This document shows positions 34,658 to 43,010 of a stretch of 48,177 bases of DNA, piece by piece. This DNA comes from Methylobacterium bullatum (GTDB lineage: Bacteria; Pseudomonadota; Alphaproteobacteria; Rhizobiales; Beijerinckiaceae), in NCBI RefSeq assembly GCF_014845095.1, contig NZ_NKUG01000092.1:1-48177 (forward strand). Direction: 5' to 3'. The stretch's first letter is position 1. Every line of letters starts with the position of its first letter. The position numbers and the translations under genes were made by a program. Under the pieces are notes generated by a model, which was not told the DNA's origin, searched no databases, and saw only the letters and a list, made by a program, of their open reading frames with translations.

Positions 34658-35227
34658 CTAGTCCGCCATCTCGATGGTGTCGCCGACCCGGATGATCCCC
34701 CCGCGCTCGATCCCGCAATTGAGGCCCGAGCGGTTGTAGAGAGGCAGGTAGACCGGCTGGCCCAGGAGTTCCTCGAGGTACTTGCACGGAAAGTTGAGCC
34801 GTCCGCCGCGCAGGATCACCTCGCCCACGCGAAAGCGACGTCCCACGAGGTGGTTCAGTGGGACGCCCCGAACCGTGAGGTTGCGGCGGTGGTCGATCGG
34901 CGCGATGTGCAGAGGACCGCTTTGTAGCGGCGGGTCGTTCCGGTTGATCGCGTCCAGCGCCTCCTGCTCGATCAGCGTCACCTCACGGGTGTCGGGCTTG
35001 GGCGAATAGGTGCCCGAACCGAGATAGTAGCGGTCGCCCTCGATGCCGCGCCCGGCGACGCACCGGGCCTCGGCGCGCTCTTCCATCTCGTAGCTCGCTG
35101 CCGAAGCGGTATGGATGTTGAGCAGGCTGCCCCGCCATCCCACGGCTCCACCCGGCACGCCGACAGCGATCGAACCGGCCGGGTGCGCGAATGCCTCGAC
35201 CATGCGGGGGGCTGATGCGTCCGTCAT
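34658..35227 (-). CDS. MOSC domain protein, YiiM/mARC-like
   Basis: The protein has 189 residues. MOSC features are RGIEGDRYYLG (60-70), HRRNLTVRGVPLNHLVGRRF (113-132) and a conserved Cys148 in NFPCKYLEELLG. In MOSC enzymes a Cys ligates molybdenum of Moco. The mARC, YcbX and YiiM enzymes reduce N-hydroxylated compounds using an iron-sulfur or flavin reductase. The gene lies between ridA (ATGA overlap) and a PDR reductase, which would supply the electrons. It lacks the beta-barrel MOSC N-domain of mARC and YcbX, as does YiiM. N-reductive detoxification is inferred, not shown. Confidence 0.88.
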   Translation of the reverse strand: MTDASAPRMVEAFAHPAGSIAVGVPGGAVGWRGSLLNIHTASAASYEMEERAEARCVAGRGIEGDRYYLGSGTYSPKPDTREVTLIEQEALDAINRNDPPLQSGPLHIAPIDHRRNLTVRGVPLNHLVGRRFRVGEVILRGGRLNFPCKYLEELLGQPVYLPLYNRSGLNCGIERGGIIRVGDTIEMAD

Positions 35228-35622
35228 CGCGTGGCCTCCGACTGTGTCGCGAGGGCGATGGCTTCGATCTCGACCATGGCATCGCGGGGCAACCGGGCGA
35301 CCTCGATCGTCGAGCGTGCCGGGGCATCGCCGGGGAAGTGCTCCGCATAGACCGCGTTCATGGCGGCGAAGTCGTTCATGTCCTTGAGGAACACGGTCGT
35401 CTTGGCGACCGTCGCCAGGCTCGCGCCACCCGCCTCCAGAACCGCCGAGAGATTGGCCAGGGAGGCCCTGGTCTGCGCCGCGATGCCGTCGGGAAACCCG
35501 CCCGTCTCCGGGTTGATCGGGAGTTGCCCGGAGGCGAAGACGAGATCGCCGACGCGTGTGGCCTGGGCATAGGGACCGGCGGCCGGAGCAGCCTTGTCCG
35601 TCTTGATGATCGTCCTGTTCAT
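35224..35622 (-). CDS. ridA: RidA family reactive enamine/imine deaminase
   Basis: The protein has 132 residues and begins MNRTIIKTDKAAPAAGPYAQA, the RidA opening. ASGQLPINPETGG and a C-terminal RLPRDAMVEIEAIA are family motifs. The arginine that binds the substrate carboxylate is visible as Arg in the PARSTIEVARLP segment. RidA hydrolyses reactive enamine or imine products of amine-oxidising or PLP enzymes. It is the first gene of the ridA-MOSC-PDR operon. Its ribosome site is GAGGAGGA, and ATG 35622 was chosen for that reason. An AT-rich promoter region lies just upstream at 35650-35690. Confidence 0.93.
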   Translation of the reverse strand: MNRTIIKTDKAAPAAGPYAQATRVGDLVFASGQLPINPETGGFPDGIAAQTRASLANLSAVLEAGGASLATVAKTTVFLKDMNDFAAMNAVYAEHFPGDAPARSTIEVARLPRDAMVEIEAIALATQSEATR

Positions 35623-35747
35623 CCGTCCTCCTCGAAGCCGGCGCGGCTCCACAACATGTCTACGATACTAGATAATTATCCACTGTGAAGGAGCCGCGAG
35701 CGGCGTTTCGCAGTTCGCGACTCCGAACATCGCAAAGAGGCGGTCGC

Positions 35748-37076
35748 TCAGTCGATCTGCCGCCGCGCGGTCTCGGGTGAGAGGAACGCGGCGACCAGCG
35801 TCACGCAGGCCAGCACGATCAGGTAGACCGAGATCGGCCAGGTCGCGCCGCTGCTCCAGGTCAGCAGGGCGGCGGCGATGAGCGGGGTGAAGCCGCCGCT
35901 CAGGGCCGCTCCGACTTGGAAGCCAAGCGAGGCGCCGCTGTAGCGCAGGCGCGCATCGAACAGCTCCGACATCCAGGCCGCCCCCGTCCCGAACATGATG
36001 CCCTGGCCGAAGCTCAGCGCCACCGCGACGGTCAGCGTGATGATGGTCGGATCGCGGGTGTCGAGAAGCTGGAACAGCGGGAAGGCGAAGACGATGGAAA
36101 ACAAGCAGGCGACGACGAACAGGGTGCGGCGGCCGTAGCGGTCCGAGAGCCATCCGAAGACAGGAATCGTGAAGAGTTCGATGATCGCCGCGACCAGGAT
36201 GCCGTTGAGGATGATGCTGCGCGGCAGGCCGAGTTTCCCCGTCACGTAGGAGATCGAGAACACCGTGACGATGCTGACATAGGCGATCTCCGACACTTTC
36301 AGGCCGACGGCCTTAAGGAAGGTCCGAGGGTGCTCGGTGAGGATCTCGACGACCGGGATCTTGGCAACGGCGGCGCGCTCTTTCACACGCTGGAACGAGG
36401 GCGTCTCGTGCAGGCGAAGCCGGATGAAGAGTCCGACGCCGACGAGGAAGGCGCTCGCGAGGAACGGCAGGCGCCAGCCCCAGGCCAAGAACTCGGCTTC
36501 GGGCATCAGACCCGTCAGGGCGAAGGCTCCGATGGAGAGGATGACGCCCAGGGGATAGCCGAGCTGGACGATGCTCCCGAAGAAGCCGCGCCGATGGGCC
36601 GGTACGCTCTCGACCACCATCAGGACCGCGCCGCCCCATTCCCCGCCGATGCCGATGCCCTGGACCAGCCGCAGGGTGACGAGCAGGATCGGTGCCCAGA
36701 CGCCGATCTGCGCATAGGTCGGCAGGCAGCCGATCAGGAAGGTGCCGAGGCCCATGATCATGATCGTGAGGGACAGCATGGCCTTACGGCCGATCTTGTC
36801 GCCGAAATGGCCGAAGACGATGCCGCCCAGGGGGCGTGCCAGAAATCCGACAGCGTAAGAGCCGAAGGCGGCGATCGTCCCGACGACGGGGTCGATGCTC
36901 GGAAAGAAGAGCTTGCTGAACACGAGGGCACTGGCCGTGCCGTAGATCAGGAAGTCGTACCATTCGACAGTCGTGCCGATCACGCTCGACCAGACGATCT
37001 GCCGTCGGTCCGCGAGGGACACCTCGTTCCGGTCGAGACCGCCTTCGGTTTCCATCACAATCGCCGTACTCGCCAT
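35748..37076 (-). CDS. MHS family (metabolite:H+ symporter) MFS transporter
   Basis: The protein has 442 residues from the ATG at 37076 and 12 predicted membrane segments. MHS features: VIGTTVEWYDFLIYGTASAL at the first helix, the loop GHFGDKIGRKAM, QGIGIGGEWGGAVLMVVES, and the second loop GWLSDRYGRRTLF. Known members import organic acids and betaines (ProP, KgtP, ShiA). Its substrate is unknown. It is divergent from an XRE-cupin regulator, and an 8-base inverted repeat sits over its ribosome site. The neighbouring ridA and solA-like genes suggest a nitrogenous organic substrate. Confidence 0.92.
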   Translation of the reverse strand: MASTAIVMETEGGLDRNEVSLADRRQIVWSSVIGTTVEWYDFLIYGTASALVFSKLFFPSIDPVVGTIAAFGSYAVGFLARPLGGIVFGHFGDKIGRKAMLSLTIMIMGLGTFLIGCLPTYAQIGVWAPILLVTLRLVQGIGIGGEWGGAVLMVVESVPAHRRGFFGSIVQLGYPLGVILSIGAFALTGLMPEAEFLAWGWRLPFLASAFLVGVGLFIRLRLHETPSFQRVKERAAVAKIPVVEILTEHPRTFLKAVGLKVSEIAYVSIVTVFSISYVTGKLGLPRSIILNGILVAAIIELFTIPVFGWLSDRYGRRTLFVVACLFSIVFAFPLFQLLDTRDPTIITLTVAVALSFGQGIMFGTGAAWMSELFDARLRYSGASLGFQVGAALSGGFTPLIAAALLTWSSGATWPISVYLIVLACVTLVAAFLSPETARRQID

Positions 37077-37086
37077 GGCCTTCGAC

Positions 37087-37124
37087 CCTCCACAGAACTG
37101 GAGAAAATTCCACTGATGTGGAGG
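37087..37124. promoter_or_regulatory. Inverted repeat over the leader of the MHS transporter gene
   Basis: CCTCCACA (37087-37094) and TGTGGAGG (37117-37124) are perfect 8-base arms. Further CTCCA and TGGA half sites lie between them. The left arm on the plus strand is the transporter's ribosome-binding segment on the minus strand. It fits an operator for the divergent XRE-cupin regulator, or a leader hairpin that hides the ribosome site. Confidence 0.55.
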
Positions 37125-37320
37125 CAATCGCCATGCCAGATGCTGCAGCGATCGTTTGGCGCGCCCCGGGCGCGCATGACGGCGCCCGGCCGTGCGGCGA
37201 AAGCCGGGACGTCGCGGGATGGGGCGCGTGCAAACGTCGGGACGATCCCCTATTCAGGGGCGAAGCTGACCCGAACGGCCCTACTGCCGGTCTACCGGGA
37301 GGATGGGAGTGGATGACGGC

Positions 37321-37929
37321 ATGTCGGTGAGGGAGATGGTTGCCCCGGCTCAGACAGCGGCAGAAACGAGTCCCCAGATCTATGTGTCCGAGGAGATCCG
37401 TCGCCGCCGCAGGGAGCTCCACCTTTCCCTGGAGGCGCTCGCGACGCGCTCCGGCGTGAGCCGCTCAATGATCTCGAAGATCGAGAGGGCCGAGGCGGTG
37501 CCCTCAACCGCTGTGCTCTCCCGCCTGGCCGAGGCGCTCGGCGTGACCTTCTCGCGGTTGATGTCCCCAGCGACCGAACTCGAGGTCCTGCTGATCCCGG
37601 CGCGTCGCCAGCCCATCCTTCGGGACGAAGAATCGGGCTTCCTGCGTCGCTGCCTGTCGCCGGTCCTACCGGGCCGAGGCATCGATCTGGTCCTGAACAC
37701 CCTGCCGCCCGGTGGCAGCACGGGCGAGTTCACGGCCCATCGCCCCGGCGTCTCGGAATACATCTACATCCTGCGCGGCCGCCTGCGCGCCGTGATCGGT
37801 GACCGGACCGTGATCGCGGAGACGGGGGACAGCCTGTATTTCGAAGCCGATGCCGGTCACGCTTTCACGAATCTCGGCACGGATCCGTGCGAGTATATCC
37901 TGGTGATCGATCCGTCCCGCGCTCGGTAG
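37321..37929 (+). CDS. XRE family regulator with C-terminal cupin sensor
   Basis: The protein has 202 residues from the ATG at 37321; ATG 37303 is possible but has its GGAGG directly adjoining. The HTH is IRRRRRELHLSLEALATRSGVSRSMISKIERAEAVPS. The cupin barrel follows (RPGVSEYIYILRGRLRAVIGDRTV and DSLYFEADAGHAFTNLG), a ligand-sensing fold. Such regulators often repress nearby amine or amino acid catabolic genes. It lies between the divergent MHS transporter and a SolA-like oxidase, with a hairpin after its stop. It is likely a local regulator of both. Confidence 0.9.
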   Translation: MSVREMVAPAQTAAETSPQIYVSEEIRRRRRELHLSLEALATRSGVSRSMISKIERAEAVPSTAVLSRLAEALGVTFSRLMSPATELEVLLIPARRQPILRDEESGFLRRCLSPVLPGRGIDLVLNTLPPGGSTGEFTAHRPGVSEYIYILRGRLRAVIGDRTVIAETGDSLYFEADAGHAFTNLGTDPCEYILVIDPSRAR

Positions 37930-37950
37930 CGATCTTCCGTCGGAAGATCG
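37930..37950 (+). terminator. Short hairpin directly after the XRE-cupin stop
   Basis: CGATCTTCC and GGAAGATCG are perfect 9-base arms around GTC, starting at the base after the stop codon. It is followed by GGGTTT, not a full T-run, so it is a weak terminator or a regulatory hairpin. Confidence 0.5.
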
Positions 37951-38007
37951 GGGTTTCGCTTGCGTTGCAGGGAATCGGCTTGAGTATCAACCGGAGCGCA
38001 TCCTGCG

Positions 38008-39189
38008 ATGGAAGACCGTTTTGACATCGCCGTCGTCGGCCTTGGCGCCATGGGCAGCGCGGCCCTCTATCAACTGGGGCTGCGGGGCGCGAAGGCGGTC
38101 GGCCTCGATCGCTTCGCCCCGCCGCATGCCCTGGGGTCGAGTCACGGCGAGAGCCGCATCACCCGGCAGGCCGTCGGCGAGGGCCGCGACTACGCCCCCT
38201 TCGTCCTGGCTTCGCACCGGATCTGGCGCGCTCTGGAGGCGGAGACCGGGGAGACACTGTTGACCGCCTGCGGCGCCCTGGTGTTGGGGCCGGGCAGCGG
38301 TGACACCTCCCATCACGGCAAGCCGGATTTCGTCGGGCGTTCGATCGATGCCGCGCGGGCCTTCGCGATCCCGCACGAGGTCCTCGACGCAGGCGAGATC
38401 GCGCGCCGCTTCCCGCAATTCCTGAATCTCAACGGCGACGAGAAGGCCTATTACGAGCCTGGCGGCGGTTACGTTCGCCCCGAACGCTGCATCGCCGCGC
38501 AACTGCGCCGCGCCGGTGAGCTCGGCGCCGACATCCGCACCGGGACGACGGTGCTGTCGATCCTCAAAGAGCCGGGCGGAGTCCGGATCGAGACCGACCG
38601 TGGCGTCGTCCTGGCCGATCAGGTGGTCGTCTCGGCGGGAGCCTGGACCGCGCCCCTCCTGGGCTCGCCTTTCACGGACTTGCTCACGGTCAACCGCCAG
38701 CTCCTGCACTGGTACGCCCTCGATGACGCCTCGGCCTATGGCCCCGAGGCGCCGGTCTTCATCTGGATGCATGGATCCGGTGAAACGGACTACCTCTACG
38801 GATTCCCGCCTCTGCCGGGCGAGGCCCAGGTCAAGGTCGCCACCGAACAGTACGAGACCTCCACGAGGGCCGATGTCCTCGACCGCGCCGTGGGACCCGA
38901 GGAATCCGCCGCGATGCATCGGCACCACGTGGCGGGCCGGCTCGCCAGCGCGACGGCGCGGGTGACCAAGGCCGCCGCCTGCCTCTACACCGTGACCCCC
39001 GACCGCGGATTCATCATCGACCGCCACCCGCGGATGGACCGGGTCCTCGTCGTCTCCGCCTGCTCAGGGCACGGCTTCAAGCACTCGGCCGGGATCGGCG
39101 AGGCCGTGGCAAACGAGATGTCTCGGGCGAGCGGGCGCATCGATCTCGAACCGTATTCGCTTGCGCGGTTCGACCGATCCCCACAGTGA
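38008..39189 (+). CDS. solA: SolA-like FAD-dependent N-methyl amino acid oxidase
   Basis: The protein has 393 residues. The FAD-binding motif is VVGLGAMGSAALYQLG, followed by GSSHGESRITRQAVGEG, which matches monomeric sarcosine oxidase and N-methyltryptophan oxidase (SolA). The end has CSGHGFKHSAGIGEAVA, the family C-terminal FAD site; Cys in that stretch holds the covalent flavin in relatives. These enzymes oxidise N-methyl or secondary amines to an imine and H2O2. RidA upstream and the ABC transporter downstream fit a role with an amino-acid-like substrate. The exact substrate is unknown. Confidence 0.88.
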   Translation: MEDRFDIAVVGLGAMGSAALYQLGLRGAKAVGLDRFAPPHALGSSHGESRITRQAVGEGRDYAPFVLASHRIWRALEAETGETLLTACGALVLGPGSGDTSHHGKPDFVGRSIDAARAFAIPHEVLDAGEIARRFPQFLNLNGDEKAYYEPGGGYVRPERCIAAQLRRAGELGADIRTGTTVLSILKEPGGVRIETDRGVVLADQVVVSAGAWTAPLLGSPFTDLLTVNRQLLHWYALDDASAYGPEAPVFIWMHGSGETDYLYGFPPLPGEAQVKVATEQYETSTRADVLDRAVGPEESAAMHRHHVAGRLASATARVTKAAACLYTVTPDRGFIIDRHPRMDRVLVVSACSGHGFKHSAGIGEAVANEMSRASGRIDLEPYSLARFDRSPQ

Positions 39190-39308
39190 TGGCCTGCCGA
39201 TTGCTTGACCCGCTTGGACCGGACAAGGCAGTCTCTCTGGCGAGGGATCGTGGTACCCGGGTCTCGTACCCGGTCGCCCCGGATGTCCCAAGAAACAGGT
39301 GTCGTTTC

Positions 39309-40139
39309 ATGCGCAAGCCGACAATAGCGTTCCTCGGCTCCAGTCTGCTTGCAGCGGCCACATCGCTTTCAGCCTCCTTGGCCACGGCCGCGGATGGAAT
39401 CGAGGCGATCAAGCAGCGTGGGACGCTCATCGTCGGTGTGAAGGCGGATTACCGTCCCTTCGGCTTCCGCGATCCGAGCGGAGCGATCATCGGGCTGGAA
39501 CCGGATCTCGCCGCCGACGTCGCCAAGCGCCTCGGCGTGAAGCTCGAACTCGTGCCGGTGGTCTCCTCCAACCGGATCGAGTTCCTGCAGCAGGGCAAGG
39601 TCGACCTCCTCATCGCCACGATCTCGGACAAGCCGGAGCGCCGCCGCGTCGTGCAGGCCATCGACCCGCAATATTATTCCGACTTCGTCAACGTGATGCT
39701 GCCCAAGAAGGCCAACATCACCGACTGGGCGCAGCTGAAGGGCAAGCCCCTCTGCGCAACCTCCGGCGCCTGGTACAACAAGGACGTGGCCCGTACCTAC
39801 GGTGTCGAGATCGTCGCTTTCGACGGCTCGGAGAAGCCGCTCTTCGCCCTCAAGCAGGGCAACTGCCTCGGCTACGTCTACGATCAGAGCATGCTGCAGG
39901 GGAAGCTCCTCGACGCCGACTGGAAGGCGGATTACGCCCTGCCGCTGAAGGGCATCTTCGACGCCCCCTGGATGATGGCGGTGGCGCCGGGTAACAGTTC
40001 GCTGCAGACGATGATGGAGGCCACGACCAAAGACTGGATGAAATCCGGTTTCATCGTCGAGGGCGAGAAAAAGTGGGGCATCGAGCCGACGGAATACTCG
40101 AAGGCGATGCACGAGAAGTACAAGAACGCGACCAACTGA
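39309..40139 (+). CDS. Substrate-binding protein of polar amino acid ABC transporter
   Basis: The protein has 276 residues. A signal peptide ends near ATAADG (about 28). The family 3 solute-binding opening is IEAIKQRGTLIVGVKADYRPFGFRDPSG, with GLEPDLAADVAKRLG behind. It would bind an amino-acid-like solute in the periplasm. Two permeases and an ATPase follow. The gap to the permease has a 15-base inverted repeat that could limit downstream expression. It lies 119 bases after the SolA-like gene, on the same strand. Confidence 0.93.
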   Translation: MRKPTIAFLGSSLLAAATSLSASLATAADGIEAIKQRGTLIVGVKADYRPFGFRDPSGAIIGLEPDLAADVAKRLGVKLELVPVVSSNRIEFLQQGKVDLLIATISDKPERRRVVQAIDPQYYSDFVNVMLPKKANITDWAQLKGKPLCATSGAWYNKDVARTYGVEIVAFDGSEKPLFALKQGNCLGYVYDQSMLQGKLLDADWKADYALPLKGIFDAPWMMAVAPGNSSLQTMMEATTKDWMKSGFIVEGEKKWGIEPTEYSKAMHEKYKNATN

Positions 40140-40145
40140 GTGTCT

Positions 40146-40212
40146 CTCACGAAACTCCCGCCGCGCGGTAGGGGTCAGGGCGAAAACCGGCCACGGTCGG
40201 GAGTTTCGTGAG
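40146..40212 (+). repeat. 15-base perfect inverted repeat between binding protein and permease
   Basis: CTCACGAAACTCCCG (40146-40160) and CGGGAGTTTCGTGAG (40198-40212) pair perfectly around a 37-base GC-rich loop. It begins six bases after the binding protein stop. Such stems commonly protect the mRNA of the binding protein and reduce read-through into the permease genes. Confidence 0.7.
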
Positions 40213-40256
40213 GCATTCCGCGCAGGGCCGATCGACTCGCCGTCTTGAGGAGCACG

Positions 40257-41003
40257 ATGGACGCCGTTCCGAACTGGTTCCGGACCCTTTACGACACGAC
40301 GGGCTTCAACTTCACGGTCTTCTACGACCCCTATGATTGGGACCGCTACGTCAACGGCCTGAAGACGACCCTGCTGCTGGCGGTGACGACGATTCTGGCC
40401 AGTCTCGTCATCGGCGCCGTTGGGGCACTCCTCCAGGGTGGCCCGTCGCGGCTCCTGCGCGGAGTCGTGAACGGCTTCGTCGTGGTGTTCCGCAACACGC
40501 CGCCGTTGGTGCAGATCTTCTTTTTCTACTTCGGTCTGGGCACCCTGCTGCCGGCCGCCCAGACCGCCGACGGACTGCGCGTGCCGATCCTCGACAACGT
40601 GCAATGGGCCATCGTCTCGCTGTCGCTGTTCGCCGGAGCCTTCAACGTCGAGATCTTCCGGTCCGGCATCGAGGCGGTGCCGCGTACCACCATCGAGGCG
40701 GCCGAGGCCCTCGGCTATACCCGCCTGAAGGCCTACCTCTACATCGTGCTGCCGCTCGCTCTCCGCGTTTGTCTGCCGGCACTCAACAACAACCTCATCA
40801 ACCTCCTGAAGACCACCACCCTGGCCTACGCCATTGCGGTGCCCGAGACGCTGTACGCAGTGAAGCAGATCTGGTCGGAATCGCAGAACGTGCTGGAGAT
40901 GATGATCGTACTGCTGGCGACCTACGCGGTCCTCGTCGGCGTCCTCGTCTGGATCATGCATCGCTGGGAGCGGGCCCTCCGGATCCCGGGATACAGCCGG
41001 TGA
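40257..41003 (+). CDS. Amino acid ABC transporter permease 1
   Basis: The protein has 248 residues from the ATG at 40257, with AGGAG four bases upstream; a TTG start at 40245 would add four residues. It has about five membrane segments and the EAA loop EAAEALGYTRLKAYLYIVLPLALR that contacts the ATPase. The typical HisM/GlnP pattern GLKTTLLLAVTTILASLVIGAVGAL begins it. The stop overlaps the GTG start of the second permease (GTGA). Together they form the heterodimeric channel. Confidence 0.92.
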   Translation: MDAVPNWFRTLYDTTGFNFTVFYDPYDWDRYVNGLKTTLLLAVTTILASLVIGAVGALLQGGPSRLLRGVVNGFVVVFRNTPPLVQIFFFYFGLGTLLPAAQTADGLRVPILDNVQWAIVSLSLFAGAFNVEIFRSGIEAVPRTTIEAAEALGYTRLKAYLYIVLPLALRVCLPALNNNLINLLKTTTLAYAIAVPETLYAVKQIWSESQNVLEMMIVLLATYAVLVGVLVWIMHRWERALRIPGYSR

Positions 41004-41851
41004 GGGCGGCACCACCGAGTGCCGGCGACCTGCCGGTCCTGCTGCCGTTCCGGGTCTCGCGCACGCGGACCCGGTTCGCCCTCCGCCCGACGCAAGCGTG
41101 GCTCCTCGGGGCGTGGCTCGCCGGCCTCGTCCTCGTGGTGCCGGCCTTCGCGCAAGGGCCGGACGCCGTGCTGTCGCCGCTCCAGGTCGTCCTGCGCTGG
41201 GCGCCGCTGCTGCTGACGGGCTTTGCCTTCAACGTCGCGATCTCGCTCGTGGCGATGCTCCTCGGCACGGGGGCGGGTCTCGGGCTGGGACTCGCCCTGG
41301 TGAGCGAGGGGCCGGTCCTGCGCCGCATCGCCTGGGGCGTGACGCAGGTCTTCCGCAACGTGCCCTGGCTGGTGCTGCTGTTCTTCGTGATGTTTCTCGT
41401 GCCGTTCCAGGTCACGGTGTTCGGCTTGCGCGTGCCGCTGCCCGACTGGGTCAAGGGGACGGTGGGGTTCGCGCTGCCGGTGATGGCCAATGTCGCCGAG
41501 ATCGTGCGCGGCGCCGTGCGCTCGGTGCCGGCCACCCAGTGGGAGGCGGCCGAATCCCTGGCCTTCACCCGGCGGCAGACGCTGTTCCGGATCATCCTGC
41601 CTCAATGCCTCAAGCGCATGCTGCCGCCCTGGATGAACGTCTACGCCCTGATCGCCATGGCGACGGTGCAGGCCTCCATCGTCGGCGTCACCGAGATGCT
41701 GACATTGACGGCGCAGGTTCACGCCGCCGAAGGGGGCCGGCCGGAGCTGTTCGCTCCCCTCTACGGCTTCGCCCTGCTGTGCTTCTTCCTCTACTGCTAT
41801 CCGATCGACCGGCTGACCGCGCGCCTGGAGCGGCGCTTCGAGACGGCATGA
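41000..41851 (+). CDS. Amino acid ABC transporter permease 2
   Basis: The protein has 283 residues from the GTG at 41000, which overlaps the stop of permease 1. About 30 polar residues precede the first membrane segment. The family EAA loop is EAAESLAFTRRQTLFRIILPQCLKR. A large open frame starting at 40337 covers the same region, but its first part is in the wrong frame of permease 1. Good codon bias and membrane segments begin only here. Confidence 0.88.
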   Translation: MRAAPPSAGDLPVLLPFRVSRTRTRFALRPTQAWLLGAWLAGLVLVVPAFAQGPDAVLSPLQVVLRWAPLLLTGFAFNVAISLVAMLLGTGAGLGLGLALVSEGPVLRRIAWGVTQVFRNVPWLVLLFFVMFLVPFQVTVFGLRVPLPDWVKGTVGFALPVMANVAEIVRGAVRSVPATQWEAAESLAFTRRQTLFRIILPQCLKRMLPPWMNVYALIAMATVQASIVGVTEMLTLTAQVHAAEGGRPELFAPLYGFALLCFFLYCYPIDRLTARLERRFETA

Positions 41852-41879
41852 GGCCAGTGTTCCCTATGGTGCGTCCCCG

Positions 41880-42632
41880 ATGCTGAAGGTTCCGACCGCC
41901 AATGCGCCAATCATCCAGCTGCTCGACGTGCACAAGTCCTTCGGCGAAGCCGAGGTACTCAAGGGCATCAGCTTCGACGTGCGTCGGGGTGAGGTCGTCT
42001 GCATCATCGGGCCGTCCGGCTCGGGCAAGTCGACGCTGATCCGCTGCATCAACGCCCTCGTTCCAGTCACCTCCGGCACCATCCGGGTCGACGGGATCGA
42101 GGTGGCCGACCCGAAACTCGACAAGCTGGCCCTGCGGCGCAAGGTCGGCATGGTGTTCCAGCAGTATAACCTGTTTCCGCACAAGACGGCGCTGCAGAAC
42201 GTCATGATGGCGCCCATCCACGTGCTGGGCCAGGACAAGCGGGAGGTCGAGGCCCGGTCACGGGCGCTCCTTGCCAAGGTGCGGCTCGCCGGCAAGGAGG
42301 CGGCCTATCCCGGCGAGATGTCGGGCGGGCAGCAGCAGCGCGTGGCCATCGCCCGCTCGCTCGCGATGCGGCCGGACGTGATGCTGTTTGACGAGGTCAC
42401 AGCCGCCCTCGATCCCGAGACGGTCAAGGAGGTGCTGGTCACCATCCGCGAGTTGGCCGAGGAGGGCATGACCTGCCTCCTCGTCACCCACGAGATGAAC
42501 TTCGCGCGCGAGGTCGCCGACCACGTCTACTTCACCGATCGCGGTGTCATCGTCGAGCACGGGCCGCCCGAGACTTTGTTCTCGTCCGCCGTCGATCCGC
42601 GCACGCGGCGATTCCTGTCCCAGGTTCTCTAG
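41880..42632 (+). CDS. Amino acid ABC transporter ATP-binding protein
   Basis: The protein has 250 residues. Walker A is GPSGSGKST, the Q-loop is VFQQYNLFPHKTA, the signature is MSGGQQQR, and Walker B plus D-loop is MLFDEVTAALDPE. The switch His is in LLVTHEMNFAREVAD. All ATPase motifs are intact. The gene is the last of the transporter operon, 28 bases after permease 2. No good ribosome site was seen before ATG 41880. Confidence 0.95.
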   Translation: MLKVPTANAPIIQLLDVHKSFGEAEVLKGISFDVRRGEVVCIIGPSGSGKSTLIRCINALVPVTSGTIRVDGIEVADPKLDKLALRRKVGMVFQQYNLFPHKTALQNVMMAPIHVLGQDKREVEARSRALLAKVRLAGKEAAYPGEMSGGQQQRVAIARSLAMRPDVMLFDEVTAALDPETVKEVLVTIRELAEEGMTCLLVTHEMNFAREVADHVYFTDRGVIVEHGPPETLFSSAVDPRTRRFLSQVL

Positions 42633-42759
42633 AAACCCATTCAAGCCTATTCAGACGAGCTTCGAGGTCGGGGCTTTGGCTGCACACCCCGGCGGGCTTA
42701 ACGTTTCATTGCCGAGCGTTGCACGAAGCCGGCGCGGCGCGGAGCCCGTCAATATTGGG

Positions 42760-43010
42760 CACGGACGACAAGGTCGGCCTCAGACGCGATCCCTCGTCTA
42801 TCTCCCGAGCAACTCATCAGGTTCCTGACCCAGCCCATAGCTTGCACGAGATCCTCCGCGGAGCGGGTCGAGATGCCCAGGATGTAGGCCTTCTGGATCA
42901 CCGCCGTCAGTGTTCCTCATCCTGAGCTTGTCGGAGGGGTCGGCCGTGCGCTGCGGCTTCAGGAGGCCGGGAAGGCACACCCCTTGCGCAGCCCTCCCAC
43001 GCCGTCAGCC
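42760..43010 (-). pseudogene. IS256-family transposase remnant
   Basis: The minus-strand translation gives LRKG, then (frame-shifted) FPGLLKPQRTAD, and LTAVIQKAYILGISTRSAED, LVQAMG, then (shifted) EIDEGSRLRP. These are the middle section of IS256 transposases (SYFPGFLEPRRTAEKALTAV and QEAY, GISTRSVDDLV). At least two frameshifts and an internal insertion are needed, and the DDE residues are absent. No terminal inverted repeats were found. It is a long-dead insertion in the gap after the ABC transporter. Confidence 0.75.

Noticed and set aside
32458..35658. CATGTTGTGGAG shared by the moaA downstream region and the ridA promoter
   Set aside because: Chance matches of 12 bases are expected many times within a window of this size, and only one copy precedes a gene.
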